DNA from: a virus
Virus record (IMG/VR): IMGVR_UViG_3300030107_006175
Span: 1 to 35,509 of that record
DNA: 35,509 bases
Strand: one strand, 5' to 3'
The first letter of the stretch is position 1. Each line of letters opens with the position of its first letter. Under the pieces are notes generated by a model that saw nothing but the letters and a program-made list of their open reading frames with translations, had not been told where the DNA came from and made no database searches. A program made the position numbers and the translations under genes. Of this stretch, positions 15,322 to 25,300 are shown piece after piece.

Positions 15322-17250
15322 ATGGCAATAGCACCAGTAAATAAGTTTATATCAGTAATGGTTCCTGTGGCACCAGGATTACAGAAATTGTATGAGGTTC
15401 CTACAGGAACTTCTGCGTTGGTATTGTATTCTCAAGTAGCAAATGTTGGTGCTGCAACTACATACCCAACAGTTACTTTTTTTCAGAGAAGAGAGTCTAG
15501 AAGTACAGGACTTACAAGGGATATAAGAGTTATAAAGGATGTAGAGATTCCACCTAATGATGGTGTAATCTTGGTTGATGGTAGAATGGTATTAGAAAAA
15601 ACACCATTGATTGTTGATAGAATATATGTGCAAGGAACTCAAAGTGGTTTAAGTACAATTACAGATGTTGATTATTGTGAACCATTGGGTATTGCTACAA
15701 TAACAACAATAGGTAATCATGGTTTTTCTGCTAATGATCAAATTACTTTAGGTGGAATAGTATTTGAGTGTACAAATAATAATTCAGGTATTACAACAAC
15801 AATATTTCCAGATCCACAAGCATCTTATACAGTAGATGTGGTAAATGATAGTAAACAATTTACAACTATTGTTGGTAGTTCAAATGGTATAATTCATACT
15901 TATCAACCTGCAATTCATGAATTTGTAAAAGCTAATAAAAATTCTATTCACCAACAAACTACTGGTACTAAGTTTACTCCTAGTTTTGCTACTTATGAAC
16001 CATCAACTGGATCATTAGTTTTAACTATGAATAATCATGGTATGACTGCTAGTGCATCATCACATACTCCAAATGGTGCAGAATATGATGCTGTTTCTGG
16101 TATATTAACAGTAACTACTGCAGCAGCTCATGGGTTTTCAAGTGGAGATTTAATTAGGTTTGATGATAACGCATTAACATTCAGTTGTACAATGGGTTCT
16201 GGTAATAAAACTTATCCTCGTTCAACAGATCCTGCTAGTGGTACTTTTAAACCAATTACAGTAAATAGTGGAACAGAATTTGAAATGAATGTTGGTACAT
16301 CACCAATTGTTAATTTTACACCTACTGATGGCGAATATAATGGTGCTGTTGGTATTATGACTCTTACTATTGGTAGTCATAGTTTACCTGGTCCTACAAC
16401 ACATAGTCCAACTAATGCTGTTTATAACCCTACAACAGGTGTTATGACAATTACTCTTGCTAACCATAATTTTATTGATGGAGATTTAATTAAAATTGAT
16501 GATGATGCTATAGGTTTTACATGTACTCATGGTGCTGGAACTAAGTACTATCCTAGATCAACTGACCCAATTTCTGAGAGATGGATTCCTATCACATATA
16601 TTGATGCTAATAGTTTTAGTATTCAGGTTTTGGATTCTGCTCCTTCTACTAATACTACTACTCATACGTTTGTATCATGGAATGCAAATACTTTAAGTAG
16701 AGCAACTACAGCAATTAAGATAGCAACAGAATCTATTAAATTTACTTGTGCACAAGATACACATGCATCTATAAAATCTTATCCAAGAGCAAGTGGTTGT
16801 ACTGGACCTAATTGTGTTGGTGGAGCTGATCCTTATTACAATAAACCTGTTCCTATTGTGGAAGCAAGTGACACAACAATTGCTTTAAATGTTGGTAGAA
16901 CTACTTCTGGTGGTATTCATACATTTTCATCAGCAGATCCTAATGCAATTATAAGTGGTGGTGCTTATGAGCATACTTATGTTAGTGCTCAACCTAATTC
17001 TATGAAGAGATCGACTGAGGCTATTGGTATTGATACTGGATCCATATACTTCACATGCAGTCAAGATGGATTTGCGACAGAACATGCATATCCTCGTGTA
17101 ACAGATCCTATAGTTGGTATTATGACTAATTTTATAGAGGCAACTACCAATACAGTTACCGTTAATGTTGGACCATCAACTTCAGGTGGACTTGCTGCTC
17201 CACTTCAAATGGAATTTCTTGCAAGTATTCTAGAGAATAGTAATGCCTAA
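15322..17250 (+). CDS. Virion protein with FxC-YPRSTDP repeats
   Basis: 642 aa. After an N-terminal beta domain (MAIAPVNKFISVMVPVAPG) the protein carries about five repeats. Each runs from an F-x-C-T/A/S segment through a K-x-Y-P-R-S/A-T/S-D-P motif to a T-x-x-x-x-N-V-G-x-S end. Copies lie near nt 15760, 16180, 16515, 16740 and 17050; the first is degenerate. An N-H-G-F/M-S-G-D/H beta turn (AAHGFSSGDLIRFDDN) precedes several units. One unit has a CTGPNCVGG insertion that might form a disulphide or metal site. The repeats suggest an extended fibre or decoration protein. It begins two bases after the stop of the preceding gene and overlaps the next by eight bases. Confidence 0.7.
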   Translation: MAIAPVNKFISVMVPVAPGLQKLYEVPTGTSALVLYSQVANVGAATTYPTVTFFQRRESRSTGLTRDIRVIKDVEIPPNDGVILVDGRMVLEKTPLIVDRIYVQGTQSGLSTITDVDYCEPLGIATITTIGNHGFSANDQITLGGIVFECTNNNSGITTTIFPDPQASYTVDVVNDSKQFTTIVGSSNGIIHTYQPAIHEFVKANKNSIHQQTTGTKFTPSFATYEPSTGSLVLTMNNHGMTASASSHTPNGAEYDAVSGILTVTTAAAHGFSSGDLIRFDDNALTFSCTMGSGNKTYPRSTDPASGTFKPITVNSGTEFEMNVGTSPIVNFTPTDGEYNGAVGIMTLTIGSHSLPGPTTHSPTNAVYNPTTGVMTITLANHNFIDGDLIKIDDDAIGFTCTHGAGTKYYPRSTDPISERWIPITYIDANSFSIQVLDSAPSTNTTTHTFVSWNANTLSRATTAIKIATESIKFTCAQDTHASIKSYPRASGCTGPNCVGGADPYYNKPVPIVEASDTTIALNVGRTTSGGIHTFSSADPNAIISGGAYEHTYVSAQPNSMKRSTEAIGIDTGSIYFTCSQDGFATEHAYPRVTDPIVGIMTNFIEATTNTVTVNVGPSTSGGLAAPLQMEFLASILENSNA

Positions 17251-20200
17251 GTATATAAGTGGTAGAGTAAAAAGAACTCCGCAAAATAAATTAACGGATG
17301 ATAGATACACATACCTTGGATTAGAGCAGGCTGAACCAAATCTTGGTGATCCTACTCTTTCATTACCTTCTGTTCCTGTGGGGCAGCAGTATGAGATGGT
17401 TTCTTTTGTAGATCATCCAGGAGAAAGATATTGGGTTGTAAAGAGTGGTGGTATAATACCTGGTTCTATTAGTTTATATGATGAAGGAATTCTTGTAGGA
17501 ACTGCTGACAGCATTACTCAAGTTGATTTTAGGGGAAATGCGATAAATGTAGTTGCTGATCCTTATGTTGATGGTGTATCTTCAGGTGTTGCTGGAACTG
17601 TTACTGTTAGACCTCCTGGCGACAATGGAAGTGTATTATTTAAAGAGTCAAATGATTTTGCAACATCAACAGATTTAGTTTTTAATAATACAGTTGGTAT
17701 TTTAACTGTAGGAAATGGATTAGATGTAGGTATTGGTGGAACATTTTTAACTGTAGTATCTGAGACAGGTTACGTTGGTTTAGGAACTACAGTACCAACT
17801 CAAGAATTGCATCTCCTTGGTGATATTAGATTAGAAGGAACCATTTATGATTTCAATAATGATGCTGGTAATCCAAGTAATTTATTAAGTAAGGGAGCAG
17901 ATGGTGTTGAATGGATTAGTTCTTCTTCTGCTGTAACTGGTGCTGGTGGTACAATATATCAAGTTCAATATCATAATACTGGTGGACTTGTAGATGGTGC
18001 AGAAAAACTTGTTTATACTGCAAATAACGATAGAGTAGGTATTGGTAGTACTCAACCTACTACCTTATTAGATGTTTTAGGTCCGTCAATATTCACTGAT
18101 GGTGTTACTATTGATAGATTATATGTTACTGGTATATCTACATTCCTTAATGTTATTAATGCTAATGGTGGTGTAACAGCATCAACTGCAAGAATTTCTG
18201 ATTTAACTCAGGGTAGAGTTGTTTATGCTGGTCCTTCTGGTGAATTGGTAGATAGTTCTGATTTAACATTTGACGGTTCTCTTGTTAGTACTGGTGTAAA
18301 TGTTTCTGGAATTATTACCACTGTAAATTTAAATGTAACTGGTATAGCTACTGCAGGAAATGTAAAAATATCAGGAAATACTGTACAGACATCAACTGGA
18401 GGATTAACTTTAGATTCTACTTCAGGTACAGTAACTGTTGCTGATATATTAGCTGTATCTGATACAACATACTCAGACGATAAAGATAGTGGTGCAGTTG
18501 TTATTGAGGGTGGTGTTGGTATTGAAAAGAATCTCAATGTTGGTGAGAATTTTAAATCTGTTGGAGTTACAACATTAGCATCTGCAGGTGGCATTACTAC
18601 TACAGGTGGTGATTTATATGTTGGTGCTGATTTATATGTTAATGATAGTATTAATACTGCAAATGGAGTTTTCCAAAGACTCCTTATAACAGGTATTGCA
18701 ACATTTAAAGATGATGTAGAATTTCATGGTAATACAGGTGTTACATCTGTTTTCTTTGATAAAGATGAAGATTCATTAAAGATATTAACTGGAAGTAAAT
18801 TAGTAGTTGGTACAGATAATTTAGCAGGTTCTAACCATGTAGATATTTACAATAGTGGTGGTTCTAGTTACATAAGTGGTATTGGAACTTTTGATTTAAA
18901 AATCAATAGTGAAACTGTACGAATTGGTGGAAATAGTGGTAAGAGTAGTTTTGTAGGTATTGAGAGTGGATCTTCAATATTATTTTTTAATGATGCTAAT
19001 AAATTACAAACTTCTGGAATCGGTATTACAGTAACAGGAGTTACTAGTACAACTAGTGCATATGTCACGAGTGCTCTTACTGTTAATGGAGATACTCGAT
19101 TAAATGGAAGTAGTATTTACTTGGGTAGTGATGATTTAGATAATGTTTATTTTGAAGGTGAAGTAAATTCAAGTATTGTACCAAATACAACTACTACTTT
19201 TAATTTGGGTTCAGATTTAAAAAGATGGAATACTGTTTATGCTAGAAATCTTGAAGGATTAACTAATGTTGATATTGAAAATCTATATGTAACTGGCATT
19301 GCGACATTTAAAAATGATGTGCAGCTTCATGGTGATGCTGGTGTTACTTCTGTTAGATGGGATAAGAGTCAAAATTCATTAGAATTTATTGATGGTGCAT
19401 ATGCAACATGGGGTACTGGCAGAGATTTACAGATATATCATGATAAGAGTCTTGCTGATCAAACTGATTCTAATGGAGATTCTATTGTTGATGGTAGAAC
19501 CTCAATAATTAAGGAGAATGGATCAGGTGGAATAGTATTTAAGTCAAATGGTGGTGATGGACCAGGAGCATATCAATTCTTTGATCAACTATGGCAACCC
19601 ATGTTAAAAATGCATGGTGGTACTAATGCAAGAACACTTCTTTATGCTCAGGGTATTCCACGAGTAGAAACATCTGGAGTTGGTGTTACTTTCTATGGTA
19701 ATGCTGGTATCAATTCAATGACTGTATCTGGCATTGCTACTTTTTATGGACCTGTTCATGATAAGGATGGACAAGTGGGTGCTGCTGGTTCTTTATTACA
19801 ATCAACTGGTTCTGGTGTAGATTGGGTTAATGCTACAGGTTTATCTGTAGATAAGGCAGAGCAGGTTAGAATATCACAAAAGAGTAATGATGATACATAT
19901 TATCTAACATTTGTCAATAACAATGCTGATGCATCTTTTGAGGGAATTTGTGTAGATGATACTACTTTAACTTGGAATCCAAGTACTGATTTACTTACTA
20001 TTCCGAATATAAAACCTACAAGTATAAAGGATACAAGTGGTGGATCAGGAACTGGTCAGCAAGTTATAACAGCAGATGGTTCTGGTGGATGGACTTGGGA
20101 AAATAATGAGAGTGGTGGTATCGGTACGGTATTTGTTAAACAATTTACTAATGCATCTAGTTCATCAATAGCACCTTTTATTCCTGTTCCTGTAGAGAGA

Positions 20201-20380
20201 GTTTGTACTTCTTATATCACTGTAGATCAGACTACATCAGGTATTGCTACTATTGGTATTGCAGAAACTAGTAATGCTTATGGAAATAAGTATGTTCAGG
20301 ATGATGATCCTACTTCTGTTGCAGGTGGTAGTTTAACTGTTTGTGATGGTGATATATGGTATGATACTTCAACATCCTAG
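17243..20380 (+). CDS. Tail fibre protein with VGIGTT and GIATFKDDV modules
   Basis: 1045 aa. The N-terminus MPKYISGRVKRTPQNKLTDD could be the attachment domain. The shaft includes VGLGTTVPTQELHLLGDI, DRVGIGSTQPTTLLDVLG, several TGIATF / TGISTF turns, one DKDSGAVVIEGGVGIEKNLN unit shared with the 1178-aa gene, and two HGxxGVTSVxxDK modules (near 18726 and 19330), the second followed by GRDLQIYHDKS. Such short beta-turn units build triple-stranded fibre shafts. The C-terminal ~60 residues (TVFVKQFTNASSSSIAPF onward) may be a trimerisation or receptor tip. Overlap with the upstream gene suggests coupled translation. Host-recognition role is inferred. Confidence 0.8.
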   Translation: MPKYISGRVKRTPQNKLTDDRYTYLGLEQAEPNLGDPTLSLPSVPVGQQYEMVSFVDHPGERYWVVKSGGIIPGSISLYDEGILVGTADSITQVDFRGNAINVVADPYVDGVSSGVAGTVTVRPPGDNGSVLFKESNDFATSTDLVFNNTVGILTVGNGLDVGIGGTFLTVVSETGYVGLGTTVPTQELHLLGDIRLEGTIYDFNNDAGNPSNLLSKGADGVEWISSSSAVTGAGGTIYQVQYHNTGGLVDGAEKLVYTANNDRVGIGSTQPTTLLDVLGPSIFTDGVTIDRLYVTGISTFLNVINANGGVTASTARISDLTQGRVVYAGPSGELVDSSDLTFDGSLVSTGVNVSGIITTVNLNVTGIATAGNVKISGNTVQTSTGGLTLDSTSGTVTVADILAVSDTTYSDDKDSGAVVIEGGVGIEKNLNVGENFKSVGVTTLASAGGITTTGGDLYVGADLYVNDSINTANGVFQRLLITGIATFKDDVEFHGNTGVTSVFFDKDEDSLKILTGSKLVVGTDNLAGSNHVDIYNSGGSSYISGIGTFDLKINSETVRIGGNSGKSSFVGIESGSSILFFNDANKLQTSGIGITVTGVTSTTSAYVTSALTVNGDTRLNGSSIYLGSDDLDNVYFEGEVNSSIVPNTTTTFNLGSDLKRWNTVYARNLEGLTNVDIENLYVTGIATFKNDVQLHGDAGVTSVRWDKSQNSLEFIDGAYATWGTGRDLQIYHDKSLADQTDSNGDSIVDGRTSIIKENGSGGIVFKSNGGDGPGAYQFFDQLWQPMLKMHGGTNARTLLYAQGIPRVETSGVGVTFYGNAGINSMTVSGIATFYGPVHDKDGQVGAAGSLLQSTGSGVDWVNATGLSVDKAEQVRISQKSNDDTYYLTFVNNNADASFEGICVDDTTLTWNPSTDLLTIPNIKPTSIKDTSGGSGTGQQVITADGSGGWTWENNESGGIGTVFVKQFTNASSSSIAPFIPVPVERVCTSYITVDQTTSGIATIGIAETSNAYGNKYVQDDDPTSVAGGSLTVCDGDIWYDTSTS

Positions 20381-20387
20381 ATAAATA
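20380..20387 (+). promoter_or_regulatory. Late promoter GATAAATA for the collagen-like gene
   Basis: GATAAATA overlaps the last base of the upstream stop codon (TAG 20378-20380), 17 nt before ATG 20405. One base differs from the T4 late consensus. Confidence 0.5.
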
Positions 20388-20404
20388 GACAAAAGATATA
20401 AACT

Positions 20405-22027
20405 ATGGCATTAAAGGTAAGAAAAGATGGTGAATGGGTAACTATTGCCGATACAGGCATTAAGGGAGAAAAGGGCCAAAAAGGTGAAAAGGGTGAAAAG
20501 GGTTCTAAAGGTGAGAAAGGACAGAAGGGCGAAAAAGGACAAAAAGGTGAAAAGGGAACTGAAGGATTTAAGGGTGAGAAAGGACAGAAGGGGCAAGAAG
20601 GTGATAAAGGAGAAAAGGGTGAGAAAGGTACTAAAGGGGAAGCTGGAGAAGTAGCAGAAAAAGGACAGAAAGGAGAGAAAGGGCAGAAAGGAGAAAAAGG
20701 TATTAAAGGAGAGAAGGGAGAACAGGCTGAAAAAGGAGATAAAGGTGAAAAGGGACAGAAGGGTATTAAAGGTGACTTTAAAGGACAGAAAGGTGCTAAA
20801 GGTGATGTAGAAGAACAGGGTAATAAGGGGCAGAAAGGAACAGAAGGTGATAAAGGGCAGAAAGGTGAAAAGGGTGCTGTAGAGGATAAAGGTAATAAAG
20901 GTGATAAGGGACAGAAGGGTGTTAAAGGTGACTTTAAAGGACAGAAAGGAGAAAAGGGTGATGTAGAAGCACAGGGTAATAAGGGTGATAAGGGACAAAA
21001 GGGAGAATTAAATGATAATAAAGGAAGTAAAGGGCAGAAAGGTGCTAAAGGTGAAGTAGAGGCAGAAGGTAATAAAGGACAAAAAGGAGAAGAGGGTGAT
21101 AAAGGACAGAAAGGACAAAAAGGTGCTATAGATGAGAAGGGTAATAAAGGTGATAAAGGACAGAAAGGTATTACTGAATTTAAAGGACAAAAAGGACAAA
21201 AAGGTGCTAAAGGTGATGTAGAACAAAAAGGTGCTAAAGGTGAACCCTCTGATGAAAAGGGGCAAAAAGGTGATAAGGGTGCTGTAGAGGATAAGGGTAA
21301 TAAAGGTGATAAAGGTGATAAAGGACAGAAAGGTGACTTTAAAGGACAGAAAGGACAAAAAGGTACTAAAGGTGATGTAGAACAAAAAGGTGCTAAAGGT
21401 GATAAAGGATTAAAGGGACTTAAAGGTGCTACTGGACAAGTTGAGGGTGGAGCAGTTCCTGATGGTGCTATTGTTATGATTGAATCTGTATCAAGCTTGC
21501 CAGATGGTTGGACGGAATGGACAGCTGGAGCAGATAAATTTATTTTAGGTGCTGGTGGATCTGATAGTAGAGTATCTGCTGGAACTGGTGGAAGATTTGA
21601 TGCATGTGCATTAGGACACTTCCATGCAGGTGATACTTATGCTATTAAACAATGGAGTGCACATACTGGTGCAATTAGAGGTATATCCGAAGCATTTGAT
21701 CAAGGTGGTGGAACTTGTGATGGTTTATTTTCAAAATCAGGAGGAGCTCCTAATTTGGATGCAACTAACTCAAGATATGCTGATAGAGGTAATTGTGGAA
21801 CGGTCAATTTAGATCTTGGAGAGGCAGGTTCAAGTGCTCACCAACATAGTATTAATACATGGGGTCAACTTTATGATAATGATTCATATCTTCCATATCC
21901 TACTGCTGATGGCATTCCTGGTCATTGGACTGATATAGGTGGAGATAATGTTTCTACTAATAGTGATCCTTCAGGAAGGAACATACCACCATATTATAAA
22001 TTATACTTTATTAAATTTGCTGCTTGA
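20405..22027 (+). CDS. Collagen-like fibre protein with gp12-type histidine tip
   Basis: 540 aa. Residues 1-17 are a short head. Residues ~18-347 are almost pure Gly-X-Y (about 110 triplets) dominated by KGE, QKG, DKG and EKG, with hardly any proline, so charge pairs rather than hydroxyproline must stabilise the triple helix. The run is broken by recurring non-Gly breaks such as GDFKG, GDVEEQG, GAVEDKG, GELNDNKG. From ~349 a tail-collar-like domain starts GAVPDGAIVMIESVSSLPDG. It has two H-x-H motifs (GHFH, His405/His407; HQH, His479/His481) and ends GRNIPPYYKLYFIKFAA. T4 gp12 uses H-x-H histidines for metal binding in its receptor tip. It is probably a short tail fibre or adhesin. Confidence 0.85.
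   Translation: MALKVRKDGEWVTIADTGIKGEKGQKGEKGEKGSKGEKGQKGEKGQKGEKGTEGFKGEKGQKGQEGDKGEKGEKGTKGEAGEVAEKGQKGEKGQKGEKGIKGEKGEQAEKGDKGEKGQKGIKGDFKGQKGAKGDVEEQGNKGQKGTEGDKGQKGEKGAVEDKGNKGDKGQKGVKGDFKGQKGEKGDVEAQGNKGDKGQKGELNDNKGSKGQKGAKGEVEAEGNKGQKGEEGDKGQKGQKGAIDEKGNKGDKGQKGITEFKGQKGQKGAKGDVEQKGAKGEPSDEKGQKGDKGAVEDKGNKGDKGDKGQKGDFKGQKGQKGTKGDVEQKGAKGDKGLKGLKGATGQVEGGAVPDGAIVMIESVSSLPDGWTEWTAGADKFILGAGGSDSRVSAGTGGRFDACALGHFHAGDTYAIKQWSAHTGAIRGISEAFDQGGGTCDGLFSKSGGAPNLDATNSRYADRGNCGTVNLDLGEAGSSAHQHSINTWGQLYDNDSYLPYPTADGIPGHWTDIGGDNVSTNSDPSGRNIPPYYKLYFIKFAA
20456..21446 (+). repeat. Collagen Gly-X-Y coding repeat
   Basis: About 990 bp of nine-base-like units (for example AAAGGACAGAAAGGTGAA), purine-rich on the + strand and highly repetitive. 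The strand bias produces spurious open frames on the other strand. The tract is a likely site of unequal recombination. Confidence 0.85.
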
Positions 22028-22052
22028 CATATTAAATCTAGTATGATATAAT
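22024..22052 (+). promoter_or_regulatory. Perfect sigma-70 promoter (TTGACA-17-TATAAT, extended -10)
   Basis: TTGACA at 22024-22029, a 17-nt spacer, TATAAT at 22047-22052, and TG at 22044-22045 giving TGaTATAAT. The -35 box overlaps the stop codon of the collagen-like gene (TGA 22025-22027). The start would be near 22059, about 20 nt before the ATG of the small gene at 22079. It is a host-type early promoter, surrounded by late structural genes. Confidence 0.9.
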
Positions 22053-22078
22053 GAAAAAAATAGTGTAAGTACAATTCA

Positions 22079-22273
22079 ATGGATGATGATACAGTATTGG
22101 GAATTGTAGTTGATTTATGTTCTCGTAGGTTTCTATTATTGAGTGATGGAGGACAACAAAAAGTAGTAACTTGTGAAGATCCTGATCAGTTTATGAGAGT
22201 ATTAAAAGTATGTACTGATAAGTTAGATGAGTCACAAATTAAGTATGAAGATCTTTCTTTAAGAGAAGTATAA
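22079..22273 (+). CDS. Small protein behind a host-type promoter, unknown function
   Basis: 64 aa: starts MDDDTVLGIVVDLCSRRF, then LLLSDGGQQKVVTCEDPDQF, ending EDLSLREV. The likely fold is a short beta hairpin followed by helices. It is acidic and has no signal peptide, membrane segment or known domain. It is unlike its neighbours, being neither repetitive nor structural, and it has its own strong sigma-70 promoter 27 nt upstream. From memory, similar small proteins occur in cyanophages; not verifiable here. Early expression suggests a host-takeover or regulatory role, which is inference. Confidence 0.75.
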   Translation: MDDDTVLGIVVDLCSRRFLLLSDGGQQKVVTCEDPDQFMRVLKVCTDKLDESQIKYEDLSLREV

Positions 22274-22295
22274 AAATAACTTACTTTTTTGGTGA

Positions 22296-22302
22296 CTAAA
22301 TA
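22296..22302 (+). promoter_or_regulatory. Late promoter (CTAAATA) for the 1908-aa fibre gene
   Basis: GACTAAATAG lies 33 nt upstream of ATG 22336, the same spacing class as the CTAAATA motifs at 2256, 3036 and 3066. Confidence 0.5.
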
Positions 22303-22335
22303 GAAACATAGAAATATTTTGGTCAATATAAGAAG

Positions 22336-25300
22336 ATGCCTCTTAATAGATTAGAGAATTTTATCAAGAACATTGAAGGAAGGATACTTTATGTTAATCC
22401 GAATGATCTTGATTCATCCGATAGTATAAACAATGACGGTAATTCGTTAGCACAACCATTCAAGACGATTCAGAGAGCACTCATTGAGGCAGCAAGATTC
22501 TCTTATGTAACTGGTAATAATAACGATTATATAGAAAGAACAACTGTCCTTGTTTATCCTGGCGAACATGTAATTGATAATCGTCCAGGATTTGCAATTA
22601 AACCTGATGCTGGAAATCCTACTGCTGCAATTGCAGTTGCACCAGGTGGTGGAGAAACAAACGCACAAGATACTTTCTCTTTAAGTTTAACTTCTAATTT
22701 TGACATAGAGCAAGAAAATAATATTTTATATAAGTTCAATAGTATTAATGGTGGAGTTGTAATTCCTAGAGGAACTTCTATTGTTGGTTTAGATTTAAGA
22801 AAGACTAAAGTTAGACCTAAATATGTTCCTAATCCATTAGACAGTAGTGTATCGTCTTCAGCAATCTTTAGAGTTACTGGTGCTTGCTATTTTTGGCAGT
22901 TTTCTTTCTTTGATGGTGATACAAGTACAACAGTATATACAAATAATAAGAGTTTTACAAATGCAAATGATGTAGCTACTCCTACATTCTCTCACCATAA
23001 ACTTACATGTTTTGAGTATGCAGATGGTGTTAATATTCCTGGTGGATATGAGATTACAGATCTCGACATGTATTATTCGAAGTTATCTAATGCTTTTAAT
23101 GCTTCTGCAGATACAAAAACTGTTCCAGACTCTGATAAGTATCCACTTAATCCTGATGGTTTTGCTAAGAGAAGACCTGAGTATGAAATAGTTGGTGCAT
23201 TTGCCACTGATCCTATTTCTATATCAGATATTATATCTGGTGATGGTTCTACTCCTTCCAGACTTGTTACAGTTACAACTTCTAAGAAGCATGGATTAAA
23301 TCAAGGAACACCAATTAAGGTTAAAGGTGTTACATTAGGTACTAATGATGAATTGGTATATAATGCTTCTTCTTTAGTTGCAAGTGTAGAGAGTGATACT
23401 AAATTTACATATTTAATAACAGGATCTTTAACAGGATTACCTGCTAGTACTTCAGGTACAGGACTTAGTGTTGCTAATGCAACTGTAACTGTTGAGACTG
23501 ATACTGTAGAAGGTGCATCTCCTTATATCTTTAACTGTTCATTGAGATCAGTTTATGGTATGCAAGGAATGAAAGCAGATGGTAAGAAGGCAACTGGTTT
23601 CCGTTCAATGGTTGTTGCCCAGTTTACTGGTATTTCATTGCAGAAAGATGATAGAGCATTTGTAAAATACAATAAAGAAAATAGAAATTATGATGGCATA
23701 TCAACTAGTCTTTTAGCAACTGGTAATGAATTAGCATCTGGTTCTTCTTCATTAGATCCTGATAAAGTTTATCATTTAGACTCTGATGCAATTTATAGAA
23801 AGGGGTGGGATACTGCTCATGTTAAGATTACTAATGATGCTATCCTTCAGATAGTTTCTGTATTTGCTATTGGATATAATAGACATTTCAGTGCAGAATC
23901 TGGTGGAGATGCTTCTATAACAAACTCTAACTCTAACTTTGGACAGTTATCATTAACTTCTGATGGATTTAAGAAAACAGCATTTGATAAGGACAATACT
24001 GCATATATTACCTCTGTAATTACTCCAAAATCAATCACACCAACCGAAAGCAATATTGATTGGTTTAAGATTGATGGTACAAAGACTGCTGCTGTTGGTA
24101 TTTCTAGTCATCTTTATTTGGATGGATTTACGAATCAAAATGATGCTCCACCATCTCTAGTTGCAGGTTATCGTGTTGGAGCTAAACAAGTTAGTGATGT
24201 TTTATATGTCCCTGTCGGTAAACCTTGGAAGGAACCAGCAGATGGTGGTGAAGTAACTGAGACAGCAATAATTCAGATGACTAACGGTGACGTTGGTGGT
24301 GTATCTGTTGGAACTGATGTTTCATTAAAGACTTATGAAGTAACTTCTGGACCTACAGATAGTAAATTTACTATTGGTTCTCATGGACTACAAAATGGTG
24401 AAAATATAAGAATTTTTAGTGATGATGCAGATCTTCCTGAAAATATAACTGCAGGTGAACTTTATTATGCTATTACAAACACAGTTAATACTTCAAGAAC
24501 TGATGGTGTAGTATTAAGCACAACTCAAATTCAATTAGCATCTTCATTTACTGATGCTGAAAACGGAGATCCAATAACAGTTTATGGTGGAACAAAACTT
24601 CATGTAGAAAGTAGAGTTCATGATAAAGAAGCTGGTAAAGCTGGTTCACCTATTCAGTATGATACTACTAATGGACAATGGTATATTCATGTAGATGCAG
24701 GTAATAGTGCATATACAAACATTAAGGCTGGAACTAACCCACTTGTTGATGAAGGTACAAGTCAGGCAACTTATATTAAGAGAATAGAGGATAATAGATC
24801 CTTAGATGATAAGATTTATAAATTAAGAGTTGTAGTTCCTAAAGAAGTTGTAAATGGAAAGAACCCAGAAGAGAGTTTTATTATTCAATCATCTAGTAGC
24901 ACAGGTGCTTTAGCAGATACTGATTTTACAATAACTTCTATAGATAATTCTAATTTTGCTTTCAATAGGAATCCAAGTTATATTGGATTTACTACTGTAT
25001 CTGGTACAAATGTAGTTACAGTAACAACAGAACAACCCCATAATTTAAACAATAATGATGTAGTTATTGTTAAGAATGTAACCAGTACTACTAATACTGC
25101 AGGTGTTGGTAACTCTGGTTATAATGGAACATTTGCTGTAACAGATATTACGAGTAATACATTTAAGTATTCAACAACAGATACTACTGGAACTATTCAT
25201 AATGTTGGTACATTTACAAATGATGTAAGAGTTAGAAATACATCTCTTCCAAGATTTGAAAGAAGTGATTTATTAACTAATTTCTATATTTACAGAAATG

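Noticed and set aside
20411-21385. Long open frames on the minus strand opposite the collagen region
   Set aside because: They are low-complexity by-products of the purine-rich Gly-X-Y repeat, with Leu/Phe/Ser-rich translations and no ribosome-binding site.
22266-22290. Terminator after the 64-aa gene (AAGTA / TACTT then T run)
   Set aside because: The stem is only five AT-rich pairs with a large loop, so it is too weak to call.
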